Shown here in pieces: positions 22,994 to 33,511 of a stretch of 64,000 nt of DNA. How positions within the stretch are numbered: position 1 is the stretch's first letter; the number at the start of each line of letters is the position of its first letter. A program made the translations under genes and the position numbers. This stretch comes from Paraphaeosphaeria minitans (taxonomy: Eukaryota; Ascomycota; Dothideomycetes; Pleosporales; Didymosphaeriaceae): the NCBI GenBank assembly GCA_015832175.1, contig WJXW01000009.1, positions 2,170,001 through 2,234,000 of the forward strand. The letters are read 5' to 3'. The notes beneath the pieces were generated by a model. The model did not search any database. It was not told where the DNA came from and worked only from the letters and a program-made list of their open reading frames with translations.

Positions 22994-23677
22994 TTACTCA
23001 CAATTCGGCCGGAGAAATGGAAAGCCAGGTAAGCTTTCAAATTTCTCCGAGGATACAAATCGGAGTTGTGATGTGAAGGCAGACAGTGGAACCTTGATGC
23101 GTGGATGGGCTTTGCAGAATTCGAGGACGGATAGAATGCTGAACGAGGGCTTCCAGGTCTGAGAGTCCACCGGGTGTTACGATCGTACACGAATGCCGCT
23201 GAGCCAGGAGGACTTCCTGGGCGAGCTTGCGGCGCGGAATTCGTGCACGATTTGCAAAGGGTTTTTCGTGCCTTGGTCGTCGATGTCGTCGGGGAAGTGA
23301 ATGACATTGAGCTTTAATTCAAGGGCAGCGGTCTCATGGCACAGCTGGCGGTTGACGAATTGGAGCTGGTTGAATGCCAGATTTGTCACAGTCCTGCGTA
23401 GCCGAGCCCTCAACTTGTACTCCGTAACTTTGGGGTACCTAACGGGCTTTGGTTTTATGACACAAGAGAGTAGTCTATTGTCAGAATTAAGGTCATACTT
23501 GTAGATTTTGTTTCGGAGCTCGGCGGATAGCTTGAACAAGCCTGCGGCTTCATGCTCCCAGTCACTCGCGGACATGTCTGATGCGATGTCGGCGAGGTTG
23601 GCAGTCGGCGTTTCGGTCAGCTCGTATCGATCCTTGTCCATCAGGAATGTTTCGTTGTTTTGGTTGATCAATGCCAT
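22994..23677 (-). pseudogene. 2EXR/F-box-like protein gene with an in-frame nonsense codon
   Basis: An ATG at 23677 opens a 166-codon frame that stops at TAA 23179-23177. The body (FKLSAELRNKIYKYDL, KLRARLRR, LQFVNRQLCHETAALELK) matches the common fungal family of short proteins that start with a 2EXR/F-box-like motif. In that family the chain normally runs on. Here the same frame continues open past the TAA for 60 more codons (DSQTWKPSFSILSVLEFCKAHPRIKVP), which looks like the family's C-terminal part, and ends at 22994. One C-to-T change (CAA to TAA) would explain the break. A GTGAGT at the second stop could also be a splice donor. The alternative is a truncated but functional 166-residue protein. 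Confidence 0.55.
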
Positions 23678-24483
23678 GGCACGCGCCGCTGAGGTTTGAG
23701 TGCGGTGGTGTCAACCTTGCTAAGTGCGAGGTGATGGCAGCGTGTGCAACCGTCCGTAGTACGGTCTATTTGGATGGTTGCACCGCAGAGTTGACCTCAG
23801 GATTAGGGTTCAACGCTCTCCTTTGTTCCACCCTACCAAATTCTGCAACAAGCAAACAGTTAGATAATCTTTGTTCTCGGGCGGCCTCTGGAAGATGTAC
23901 TGTAAAGATCAGGCACGGGTTTCGCCTTTCAAGCGTCTTCGTTCTCTGCATAATCCTGATGCGAAAAAAAGTCAGGAATATTTTCCAGTACTCTCGCCTC
24001 ATGGTGTACTTCCTTTGGAGTTACTTCATGTAGCGATGCGGGTACGCTACGTTGGGTGGATGCGTCATCGCCGTAAACTCACCGAGAGCGGTCCAATGAA
24101 CACCATTCCTAGGTACTACTAAGGTACTCCGACGCCGTGCACGCTATATTCTGAGTACCTAGAACAAGCGAAGAACCATAGCCCGTACGGTCGGTTTACA
24201 GCGGCGCCGCACCCGCTGGGTCCATGCTATATTCGGCAGCCGCAGGCGTACGTCTTTGTTCGGCTCCGGTTTCAGAATGCGTGAAGCTGCAAAAAAGGGG
24301 TCCTGGGTGTGGCTCCACTTTATGGTACACTATGCACGCCATTTAAAGAACATCCTGTCTTCTGCCTTTGCTCTTGCCGCTGTTCAGCTTGATACAACAC
24401 TTCCACCTGCTCTGGCTTCATCAGCTTCAGATAGACTTGGGAAAACTTTTGACTTGATATCTGCGAGCGCAGTGTTCACAAAC
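23678..24483. other. intergenic
   Basis: No supportable gene; upstream region shared by the two damaged genes on either side. A CCTAGGTA motif lies at 24108-24115. Confidence 0.45.
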
Positions 24484-25112
24484 ATGGCTGAGAAATACAA
24501 CACCTACACCTCCAACCCAAAGTGACACACGGACCCTCGACAACCGACATGCGACTCCAGTCTAAGGGCATAAAAAACGCGGATACCCTACTCAATCCAC
24601 TCCGCGGGCCTTCTTCTCAGACCAACCCTACCAGCCGCAAACCCAGTATCCCGCCTACAGCCAGAACCACCCCCAATACGAACCATATCGCGACTCGCCA
24701 GCGTACGTTGCTCAAAAACAACCGCGTCCCCTCTCGCAATGACTCTCTAACACCATCGCAGTCCCTACCACGAGCCCATCCGCCATGACAAAAACTACTC
24801 CGCTACCAGCCTCCATCACCACTGTCGCGCTACTCCTCAACACCCTACCAAAACCAATACCAAAATCAATATCCCGACGACCGGGCTCTGTATAACATTT
24901 ACGGAACATACGATCCGTACGCTGCCCCACCATCGCCCAAAGGCGAGCATGGCTTGATGGGCGCCGTCGGCGGTGGTAGGGCGGGTATGGTAGGAGGCGC
25001 GTTGCTGGGCGACCACCCGCTCGTGGGAGCGCTGGCGGGTGCACATCTAGATAAGAAGATAGAGCCGCGGCAGGAGCGGAAGAAGCATGAGAGAGAGGAA
25101 ATGTTTTTCTGA
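24484..25112 (+). pseudogene. glycine-zipper protein gene with broken reading frame
   Basis: Coding-like segments lie in successive frames on the plus strand. An ATG at 24484 (MAEKYNTYTSNP) stops at 24523. A Tyr/Gln/Pro-rich segment at 24620-24702 (DQPYQPQTQYPAYSQ) is followed by a normal intron (CAGC|GTACGT ... CTCTCTAACACC ... GCAG, 24703-24761) into PYHEPIRHDKNYS. From about 24800 the frame shifts by one to RYQPPSPLSRYSS and on to a Gly-rich block (GLMGAVGGGRAGMVGGALLG, then HPLVGALAGAHLDKK) and a charged C-terminus ending at 25112. That order, Tyr/Gln-rich N-half, glycine zipper and charged tail, is typical of small fungal glycine-zipper proteins. Two frame breaks plus a TAA at 24563 are not explained by any intron I can find, so the gene is either decayed or mis-sequenced. 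Confidence 0.55.
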
Positions 25113-25533
25113 ACAGGCGATGGGGCGGGAGGGAGGGGGGAGGGCATTGGGGGGGTGGGTATTGCTGGTGCACGGAGCTGGGTTGAAAGTGCCAGTGTGT
25201 CGACTGCTGCGGGGTGGACTTTGGGGATGTTTTGTGTTGAAGATAGTGGCTGGGGATGCAGCGGCTCGCGGATTTGGTTTGATTTGATTTGATTTGTTGA
25301 TTTGATGTGATAGCGATTTGGGCGTGGTCGTGTCGGGCGCATTGTTGGATGTTTCGATACCTAGCGATTGGTCGTCTTGCTGTGAGATTCGACTTTCCAT
25401 GTGCCGTGTACAAGATGTGTGAAACAGAGCGCGCTCGTGATGCAACTACTTGAATTCCGACCTTGTCGCTCCTCACATGGGTATCAAAAGCTGCAAATAC
25501 AACGACGATGGCGCTCAGGCACTACCTAGGTGG
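25113..25533. other. intergenic between converging genes
   Basis: G-rich run at 25120-25160 and a GATTTGATTT repeat near 25270-25305; no gene supported. Confidence 0.5.
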
Positions 25534-26274
25534 TTACGCCAGCAAAACGACAAAAGCGAGGCCGAACACAGCAGCCGCGGCATGGATTCCTAGATTCGAT
25601 CCGGCACCCGTAAAAGCGGAAGTGGGCGCAGGGGTTGTTGCGCTTGGTGCTGTGCCTGTTCCGTTGGTTGCTGAAGCCGTGATTGTCGCTGCTGTCGTCG
25701 CTTGGATCTCTACCGAAGCGCTCGGTCTCGATGAGGCCGGAGACATTACTGCTATAGACGAGCTAGACATTGCGCTCGCAGCAGTCGAGTCCAGGGTTGC
25801 CACATCCGACGTCTCCGTAGTACTAGCCTCAGCCTCTTCACTGCTGACCACTGTAGAAACATCTTGCCTGCCCCACGCCCCATCGAACCCGTCGCAAACG
25901 AACGCCATAGCTCTATAGTTCCCACCAGGCGCTACACACCTTCCATCGGCATCCGGGCCACCCGGATCGTAGGACGACGATCGTATCAACTCAGCACACG
26001 TCTCGTCGTGGTAAACGTTCAAATACGGCATCGAACCAGTATCGCACCACGGCCGCTCGTTAAGAATGTACGACCGGAAGGGTACATCCACCGGCGAAGA
26101 AGCACTGTTGTCTACTTTGGCACAAAAATCACGGCCCAGGCCCCAGGAATTGATGAAGACGGGGTCGGAGCAGGTGGTGTCGGAGAAGAGGGTGATGTTG
26201 CCAATGTGAGTCAGGGAGGCCGTGGCGGTGGAAGCCACCAACGCGAGCGCTGCGGAGGCAGCCCAGGATCGCAT
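25534..26274 (-). CDS. secreted, probably GPI-anchored protein with Ser/Thr-rich stalk
   Basis: 246 residues. The ATG at 26274 gives a signal peptide (MRSWAASAALALVASTATAS); the frame is open 17 codons further upstream but without that feature. The ectodomain, about residues 22-140, carries six cysteines (DTTCSDPVF, GRDFCAKVD, RPWCDTGS, DETCAELI, DGRCVAPG, FVCDGFDG), suggesting three disulfides, in a compact fold I cannot name. A Ser/Thr/Ala-rich stalk and a C-terminal hydrophobic end (AVFGLAFVVLLA) preceded by small residues fit a GPI anchor. The Cys pattern with a short globular head is common in fungal cell-surface proteins of unknown role. Confidence 0.72.
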   Translation of the reverse strand: MRSWAASAALALVASTATASLTHIGNITLFSDTTCSDPVFINSWGLGRDFCAKVDNSASSPVDVPFRSYILNERPWCDTGSMPYLNVYHDETCAELIRSSSYDPGGPDADGRCVAPGGNYRAMAFVCDGFDGAWGRQDVSTVVSSEEAEASTTETSDVATLDSTAASAMSSSSIAVMSPASSRPSASVEIQATTAATITASATNGTGTAPSATTPAPTSAFTGAGSNLGIHAAAAVFGLAFVVLLA

Positions 26275-26396
26275 TTGGTTACCATACAGCGGAATGGAGG
26301 TGTGGCAAAGGAGTGAACGAGCCAAAGTTCGGTTTCAGGGGTACTGCAAGGAGACTCGAACCAGTGGGGGCAGGGGGCTAACGTGTTTGGGCAAGT

Positions 26397-26707
26397 CTAA
26401 CTCACAACATCAGTATTATTGGAGGACCAACCTGTCTTATTGACCCTAGCATAATTCTCCATCGTGAGATTCGACACCTTTGGCAACTTGCCGGATTGTA
26501 AAGTGTGAGCTCCAAAAAGCGTGCGAGGTTGAATCTTCTGCTGCGATCGAGACACATTGGCAGACGGCCACATGAAGTTCATTCTATAATCGACAGTCGT
26601 CGCGGACAAGTTTGAGCCTCTTGACAGTTGGCAGGAGGTAATCGAAGGATCTGGCGCAGTGACATGTTGGACTCACAGCCCACGTTGCGCAAGGAAGCCA
26701 TCTTCAT
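26397..26707 (-). CDS. possible small two-exon gene of unknown function
   Basis: A speculative model, complement(join(26397..26617,26677..26707)), 83 residues. The ATG at 26707 starts MKMASLRNVG, followed by a canonical donor (GGCT|GTGAGT), a 59-nt intron ending CAAGAG, and an exon reading SNLSATTVDYRMNFMWPSAN to a stop at 26397. The frame stays open and is not low-complexity, and the composition looks protein-like. The acceptor is weak, no domain or homology is recognised, and a further GTGAGT sits at the stop. Low confidence. Confidence 0.22.
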
Positions 26708-26864
26708 ACGCAGCGCCTAGATCTTCCAAAATGTAAGATATCGTACAATTACAATCGTGCTATATATATGTATGTGACCGTGCCATCGTCCCAACACATC
26801 CCTCATGGTAGACCAACGCAAACGCCAGCAATGCACCCGTTAATACCCACCAATCCTGTCCAGT

Positions 26865-29800
26865 TCACTGGGCTATGCCCTTCAGGGCCTGCAGCATGAT
26901 TCCAAAAACAACACCCCTCGCCACCCTCCCATTCTGCAGTGCATCAAACACCCGCCCCAACGCCTCCCCACTCGCCGCCTGCCCCATCACACTCGTCAGC
27001 GCCTGCGGCATCCCCCTCTCCACGAGCGCCTTCCTCGCCTTCACCCTCAGCCTCTCTTTCTCTTCCTCCCCCATCTCGCCCCCGACCCGTCCCTTCTTCT
27101 CGCACTCCCGCTCCCAGTCTTCACTCTCCGCCTTGGTGGGTAGGGCATTCGCCCGTAACTTGCGGATGTGGAATGCGAGTCCTTCGTCGGAGGTGTTGGC
27201 GTCGAGCACGGTGGACTGCATAAGTGTCTGGATGGACGTCAATTGCGGATTTCCAGGGCGCAAGAGGAAGGTCTTGGCCGCGTTGAGGAGGGTGCGGCGG
27301 AGCGACCACGCGGAGGAGAGGGTGTAGAGTTCGTTGATGGTAGCGAAGAAGAGCTCGATGAGGACGGTGGTTTCGGGCTCGGAGAGGGGCGAGGGGACGG
27401 CTTTGGATTTGTCTTTCTTTTTGCTTCGTTCCGGGGAGGAGGTGGCAGTTGCGGTGGGGGGTGCGGATGCGATATTGGAGGAAGTGAGGGAGATGGCGGA
27501 GGCCCGGCGGGGGAGAGGAGGTACTGGTGGTATATCGACATTGAGGGGTATGGAAGTAGTTGATGCGCGTGACGGGTGCCGGCTATGGATGAGGTCGGTG
27601 TAATCGTCTGATATTTCGGAGGGCATTGGGGGAAGATCTGCTTGACGTTAGTATTACCGCGCTTCCTTTCCTAAGGGCAAAGGGCTTACTCATGAGCTGG
27701 TCGCCGCCCATCGTGGGCGACAGATCCATGCTCTCCCTCACGCTCGCGGCCCGACTCGCGCTTCTCGACCCTCCGAACAAACTGCTTGGTCCCGATCGCT
27801 TGCCATCACCATCAGGATTGTAGCTCGGACGCCGCTCCATAGGCGCCTCTCTTTGTGGCTGCTGATCTATGATCGGTGAACTGGCAGCGCGGAGAGACTC
27901 TGTGGACGTGCGCTTCGCAGCGAATGACAGGGTGCTTTCAGATCGAATGTGCGTTGGAAGCTCGGAAACCGTGCTTTCAGCGCGGCCATGCCGGTTCGAA
28001 ATGAGTGCATTGGGTGTGGAGGTTGAAGTGCGCGACACACTTGGACTTCTCGACGCCGAGTCTGCGCGCTTCTTCCCGTTTTTCACGCCGAATGGGGTGG
28101 TGACACTGCCCAATACGCCTGTTACACCACCGAAGAGCGCTTTTCCTCCGCCCGCGACCTCTCTGGGTGCTTGAGTGAGGACGTTCATCACGCCTTTGCC
28201 CATGGTCTCGAATGCCTGACCCGGCCAGATGCCGCCCGCGCCAGGTGATTTCCCGTTGCCAATCTCTTTGTCAAGGAAGCGTTTCATGCCTTCGCTTTCC
28301 GCGAGAGGCCTGTACTGTACAGCATCGTTCAAGTATCGCTCCAACTCACCGCAAAGAGATGCCTTGGTATGACTCTTCCACGTCGGCAGATCCTTGTGTG
28401 CTTCCACAAAACCCATCGCGCCTGTGATAGGCGCTATCCGGCGAAGCACCTCGTGGAGGGTCTCAAAGTCGGCGTACTTCTTCGCGGACATCCAGCCCTT
28501 GTAGTAGTCCAGCGAAGGTTCGATCTGGATCAGGTACTCGACGGTGGGTTTGTTCTTGATCATTCCCTTTTCGCCCGGCATAGAATCATCGAAGATGGTC
28601 ATCTTGCAGTTGTGTAGCGTCAGTGGCGGAGGTGCAGGTGGTGGGTTGTCCATCAGCGCTGTGGGAGGGGCTTTCGAGACGAGCTGGTCGAAGCTGGTGA
28701 AGGCTTGTTTCCGCGGCGGTGCGTTCTCTTGGGTTGGAGGGGACGTGTCAGATGATTGTGAGGATTGAGCAGGCCTATTTGAGATGCCAAAGGCTGACAT
28801 GTCGTTCTCTGTGATAGTTTCGCTTTGCGAAGACGTTGGGGTGACTACGCCCTGCGTAGTGCTTTCGGACTGATCGTCGGTCAAGGAAGAAGTTGACATG
28901 TGTTGTTCCTCTTTCAGCCGTCTGGTGTCCTGTAATTACGTTAATCATGTTCTTTTACGCGCAGTCGGTGTTGCGAGGCATTCTCATCTTGACGAGAATC
29001 GCTGATCCAATCGGCTTACCTCGTCTACAATCATCTGGTTCAGCCGCTGCGCTTCCTGCATGGCCTCATCCATGGCCTGCTGCGCCCTGCTTACAACGCG
29101 CTTGTGCTGCCTGACCTCGTCGTTGTGCTCCCGCCTCTCAGCACTCTCCTTGGCGTTCCCAAGAGGTGATGCCTCGACGCCGGCGTCAATGGCTTCCATA
29201 AGCTCCGGTTCGCCATCCTCAAGCGCGTAGACAATCCAGCCGTTGATCCACTCGGGCTTGGAACAGGTTGCGACAATCATCTCCAACACCACCTTGGCTA
29301 GGATGTGGTGCAGAAACTCGCGTGCTGGCTTACAGTTGTACGTCTTGGGTTCCAGGTAGTTCTGCAGAATGTCCTCGGCGACCCCGCCTAGCTGCTTTGT
29401 TTGAAACTCTGTGTCGAGGATGGTTGCCAGCGTGCTGTCACGCTTCATCTTCAGGTACAGCTCCACGGCTTCGGTCGCACTGTCGCCCGGGTTCGCCAGA
29501 ATAGCATTGGCCAGCTCGGAGAAGAAGATGATGATGAAGGACGAGGATTTGGTCACGAAATCGACAAGGGTATCGGCAGGTCGCTTGCGGGAGAGGTGTG
29601 TGGACATGGAAATGAGAAAGGCAGTCAACGTCTGTCGCGACGAATCGGGAAAGAGAGTTTCGTTGGGAATGATGGGGTTGTACCAGCACCTGCGTTGCAT
29701 TAGACATCCGCATGGAAAGCAATTCGCGAGCACGAGCATACTTGACATAGTCGCGAATGATGGCATCCGTCAGCTCCGTCAGCGCCGCGGCCGTCTCCGG

Positions 29801-30301
29801 GCGGAAGTCTGAGAAGTCGAGCTCCTGGCCCGAGTACAGCTTGACGTTGAGGTCGTGATCATAGTCATGGTTGTGGTCGTGGTCATGGTCATGGTCATGG
29901 TCGTCTTTGCTGTTGCTCTTGTCGCGTTCTAACCGCCACGAGAGCACCCGGTGTGCAATGTCTACGCCCAGCTCCTTCCGCCGCAGCTCCTGGCTCTTCT
30001 CCGGGCTGCGGTCGCCGTGCGCATGGCCTTCCCACATCGCATGCAGGACCACGCCGCCGACCACGCCGATGAGGATCAAACCCACTCGCCCCAGTATCAG
30101 ATAGGTCCCCGCGCCCAGGCCGACCAAGCATGCGCCCAGCGTCTCGTTGCTTGCCGTCGATAGGAACACCAGTGCGCAGTCCAGCAGCACTCTCCAGTCG
30201 ACGGGCGGCGCATTCGCAGCGTCTTTGGCGGCGGCCTCGGGGGGAGGTTTCTTGTCGGCGGCCTCGGGCGCGACTGGCACGGGCTCAATAGGGTCGCTCA
30301 T
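26865..30301 (-). CDS. PXA-PX-nexin_C membrane protein (Mdm1/SNX13-like), four exons
   Basis: Modelled as complement(join(26865..27637,27690..28929,29020..29689,29742..30301)), 1080 residues. All three introns have good signals: GTCAA|GTATGC/GCAACGCAG; GACGAG|GTAAGC/TAATTACAG; CATGA|GTAAGC/GTCAAGCAG with a TACTAAC branch site. The N-terminus has a double hydrophobic segment (about 40-90), then a His-Asp repeat (133-150), a PXA domain (about 155-375, with YVKCWYNPIIPNE), a PX phosphoinositide-binding domain (about 515-630, KKYADFETLHEVL), a Ser-rich linker, and a C-terminal nexin_C domain (LIELFFATINELYTLSSAW). No RGS domain lies between PXA and PX. Proteins of this architecture tether the ER to endosomes, vacuole or lipid droplets. 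The start at 30301 lies 319 bp from the divergent thioesterase gene. Confidence 0.9.
29850..29906 (-). repeat. in-frame GAC/CAT hexanucleotide repeat coding for His-Asp
   Basis: Tandem GGTCAT units on the plus strand (ATGACC on the coding strand), encoding DHDHDHDHDHNHDYDHD at residues about 134-150 of the PXA-PX protein. Imperfect units at one end show Asn and Tyr substitutions. Confidence 0.9.
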
Positions 30302-30619
30302 GGTGTCGCTAGGGCATGCGCAAACATTGAGGGGACCTGGCGACGACAGCCTTCTTCTTGTTTGCTTTCGCGGGCTCGATCTGGCTACAGAGGCGGGATA
30401 TGTGATATGTTGGTTAACTTTCACGCCGCCCGTTGGCGCAGGCTTAGGTACTGTGTATTCGCCGATCGGGGACGCAAGGTTGCGCCTGCCCCTGCGCCCG
30501 CGCCCGCCCGCCGCCCGGCGAAACCATTGCGCCGCGTTCTTCAAGAATCCACTGACACTGTGAAGGCCCATCTCGCCTCGCTCCTCCACCATTGACCACG
30601 TCGCCCCATCTGACTGACA
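30302..30619. promoter_or_regulatory. divergent promoter region
   Basis: 318 bp between the start codons of the PXA-PX gene and the hotdog thioesterase gene. It is GC-rich, with a Pro/Arg-codon-like CGCCCG stretch around 30490-30525, and must hold both promoters. No TATA box is obvious. Confidence 0.5.
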
Positions 30620-31081
30620 ATGGCCGCCCCCGCCCCTGCCAATGACCCGGAGCTGCTCGCTTTTGTGCAGGAGTACTGGGCTGCCCGTCTGCCGCACAGC
30701 GCCATCTACCAGCTCGTCCTCTCCGACGCCAAGTTCACCCACGCCTCCAAGGGCGTCGTGCGTGCGCGTGTGACGCTGACCAAGAACCATGTCAATTCGC
30801 ATGGCGGCATCCACGGTTCCACGTCGGCCACCTTCTTCGACTGGGTCGGCGGCATGGCCATTGCGGCGTGGGACAAGCGCTCCAAGACGGGCGTCAGCAC
30901 CGATATCCATGTCACGTACCAAAGCTCGGCGCGCGAGGGCGACGAAGTCGAGATCGAGGGTACAACAACCAAGGTCGGCGGCACCCTGGCCTTCACAAAG
31001 TGCTGCATCTACAAGGTTGTGGATGGGGAGCGGGGGGCTGTCATTGCCGACGGCAGCCACACCAAGTTCGTCAAGGTTTGA
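30620..31081 (+). CDS. hotdog-fold acyl-CoA thioesterase (4HBT, ACOT13-like)
   Basis: 153 residues, single exon. It shows the PaaI/ACOT13 pattern: N-terminal helix region, VVRARVTLTKNHVNSHGGIHGSTSATFFDWVGGMAI (His-Gly-Gly turn plus the catalytic Asp region), then STDIHVTYQSSAREGDEVEIEG and a final strand pair ending GSHTKFVKV. Length equals the family norm for a single hotdog domain that works as a dimer of dimers. Such enzymes hydrolyse acyl-CoA thioesters in mitochondria or cytosol; there is no strong targeting peptide. Codon use is strongly GC-ending, unlike the AT-rich tract that follows. Confidence 0.9.
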   Translation: MAAPAPANDPELLAFVQEYWAARLPHSAIYQLVLSDAKFTHASKGVVRARVTLTKNHVNSHGGIHGSTSATFFDWVGGMAIAAWDKRSKTGVSTDIHVTYQSSAREGDEVEIEGTTTKVGGTLAFTKCCIYKVVDGERGAVIADGSHTKFVKV

Positions 31082-33511
31082 GGGATCATGTCCCCGGCAC
31101 ACGACTTGCAAAGGCGTCCAATTCCACACGCCATCTTCTTTGGGCCGTCATTCTGCGCTCCATGAATGATGTTCCCACTCGGATGGCGGAGAGAAACATA
31201 CCTTGTCTTTAGAACTCGTGCCGAGCCTCGCGGCTACGACTGTATGAGAATTTAAAGGGTTGACATGCGCACGTAGAATAAACATAGAGTGCGAATCAAA
31301 GTCGTTTACATTTCCACCACCCATGAACAATCAAGTTAGCATGCAGTGGGTCAGAAAAACAGTCACCATGCAGTGAGATTGGTGGGACATTCATGTCAAA
31401 GAGCAAAGGGCACGGTGGTAGCATTCGACCAGTGCGAGAGCAAGCTTACGTGTTTTAGTAAGCCTATCCACATCATCTGAACCCAGCCGTGCTCCGTTGA
31501 CAACACGAGAGAACGAGCATAAGCCAGGACGTATAACTCGATGGCCGGTCTTGCCAATGAGTGATGAGCAGGAACATCTTGGAGGGAAGCGGGCGTGATT
31601 GTAGAGCAACAGCTGCTAAAAATCTCTGCTATTGACCCTGTGTTTGATTATCGTGGCCTTTCATAAGCGCTCTGCTTACCAGCTATGCCGGTGTAACTCA
31701 ACGAGGTGAACATGTCGTATCATTTCCTTTGTACATGGCTTCGAGGGTCGTTCAGGAGGAGATCATGTGCTAATTAGTAGTGCCGGTACGGCGGAGGCCC
31801 ATACAAGTCGAAGCGGTTGATTATGGCGAGTGGGTACCTGCCTGTTCGACTATCTCCGGCTGCAGGTTGAGCAGCTTGTCGACGATCTCGTTCAAGACCT
31901 TGTCGTTGGCTTGAGTATATGGAGACTGCGTTCTAAAATGGTCAGGACAAAAGAACTAGCTGTAAGCGGTCTGGAAGAGGATTATGGTCCCCATATCCCA
32001 TATAACAGTGGGATGCTGGCTTCGTTTGCAGAGTATAAATATTCACGGTAGGCATACATGATGAGGGAACCATTATATGGATTTCTCATCTGTCAACGCA
32101 ATTCAGCGGCTTGCTTTAGGTTTAAGATAGCTAGTGGTTGAGGTGGTAGTTGGCCCTAAGAGGCACTCAGAGACGAGGACACACAGTGGCCAACAATGAA
32201 ATTAGGAGGACTTCAAAAACTACTACGTAAATGTAAGCTTGCTTAACATGTTATAAGTCTACAATCATATAATAGAGTGCGTTATAATAGGATAAGGTGC
32301 GCGCCTGTGCGAGGTCGAAGTCTGAATCTGGCACTCTTGAACTTCTGCAGGAACAAGATGCACTCAGCAGTAAAACAGCCTAGCGAGACGCCTAACTGTC
32401 GCTGTACTGCAGTATTTGCAACCATACATTAAGAGGTCCCGCCACATGTATGTGTGCGGCTTTAGGCGGAGCCAAATATCTAACTGTTCTAGGTCTACCA
32501 TATTAAGCTGCCGATTTCCTTCAAGGAGTTTATCATACAATTCGTGAGAGACTCCCATGGCATATATCAAAACGCTGCCGCAAAAGCGTTAGAAAAATAT
32601 TACTAGGAACCTCTAGGATATGTTATAATACATCCGAGCTACCGGTAACGAGCTCAAGAGATAACATCGAGTCTTGCATATTAGCTTGTGCACGCATTTG
32701 AGTATTTTTTCTACGGTGGACCTGCTCGTCATACGTCTAGCAGAGCACGAGTCTCGCAATGGCAGATATCAATCCCATTGTCCCCTACCCAAAATTTGAA
32801 AAAACAGAGTGATCGTATAGGCGTTGGCATGTGAGTGGTTTGCTTTATCTATCACATAAGAAACACTATGTTCCTCGTATACAGCTCATCTCCATCCCAT
32901 AGAGCAGTTGAGGCGTCCGTCCAGCCAAACGGACGTACGATCTGATCAACAAAATGTCTGCTGTGATAGAGAGTGAGTTTAAGGCTAATCTAGAAGGTTA
33001 ATCTAGGCGTGATCCGCGCTGCTGTTTCAGACCTAGCCTGTTGCAGGGGATGTGTCATTGCCTTAGATATGGCCCCAATGCCTTCCCGTAGAGTGTTATC
33101 AGCACGATAGCCGTCGAGTCGATTAATAAATGGCAGATGCGCTTTTGCAAGTATATCGAAGACGGTACATTTTAAGCGAAGAATTAAAACATTTCCGCAA
33201 CTACTAGATTCTTACGATTAATAGATTTACGTATTCCAGCCCCTAAGCAGTGATCTGCTACTTGGTGAGAGTTTTTAGGATACACTGTCTGCCTATTTTT
33301 ATTCTCGTCTCGTTCTTCCTGTTGATTCCCACGTTCCGTTTACCAAATCACATGATAAGAGGATCTCTAGAGTCTTAAAGCACAAGAAGCCTCACTTTAA
33401 GTTTGCTCTGCTTCGCCAGCCCGAACTCAACCCTCACAGAAATCGTAGTACCCGACACACAGACTAAAAGCGAGTTCTGCGATCCATCTCCCTGGCTACA
33501 CTCGAGTGCCC
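31082..33511. other. 2.4 kb gene-poor, AT-rich tract
   Basis: No intact gene. From about 31700 to 33400 the A+T content rises and stops are frequent in all frames. A single short minus-strand frame at 32364-32570 (LEQLDIWLRLKPH) may be a relic. CAGTGGCCAACAATGAAA at 32184 nearly repeats the left end of the element at 36894. It looks like degraded repeat sequence. Confidence 0.5.

Noticed and set aside
24712..25476. 254-codon minus-strand frame
   Set aside because: Antisense to the glycine-zipper gene; its Pro/His/Ser richness mirrors Gly/Tyr/Gln codons on the other strand.
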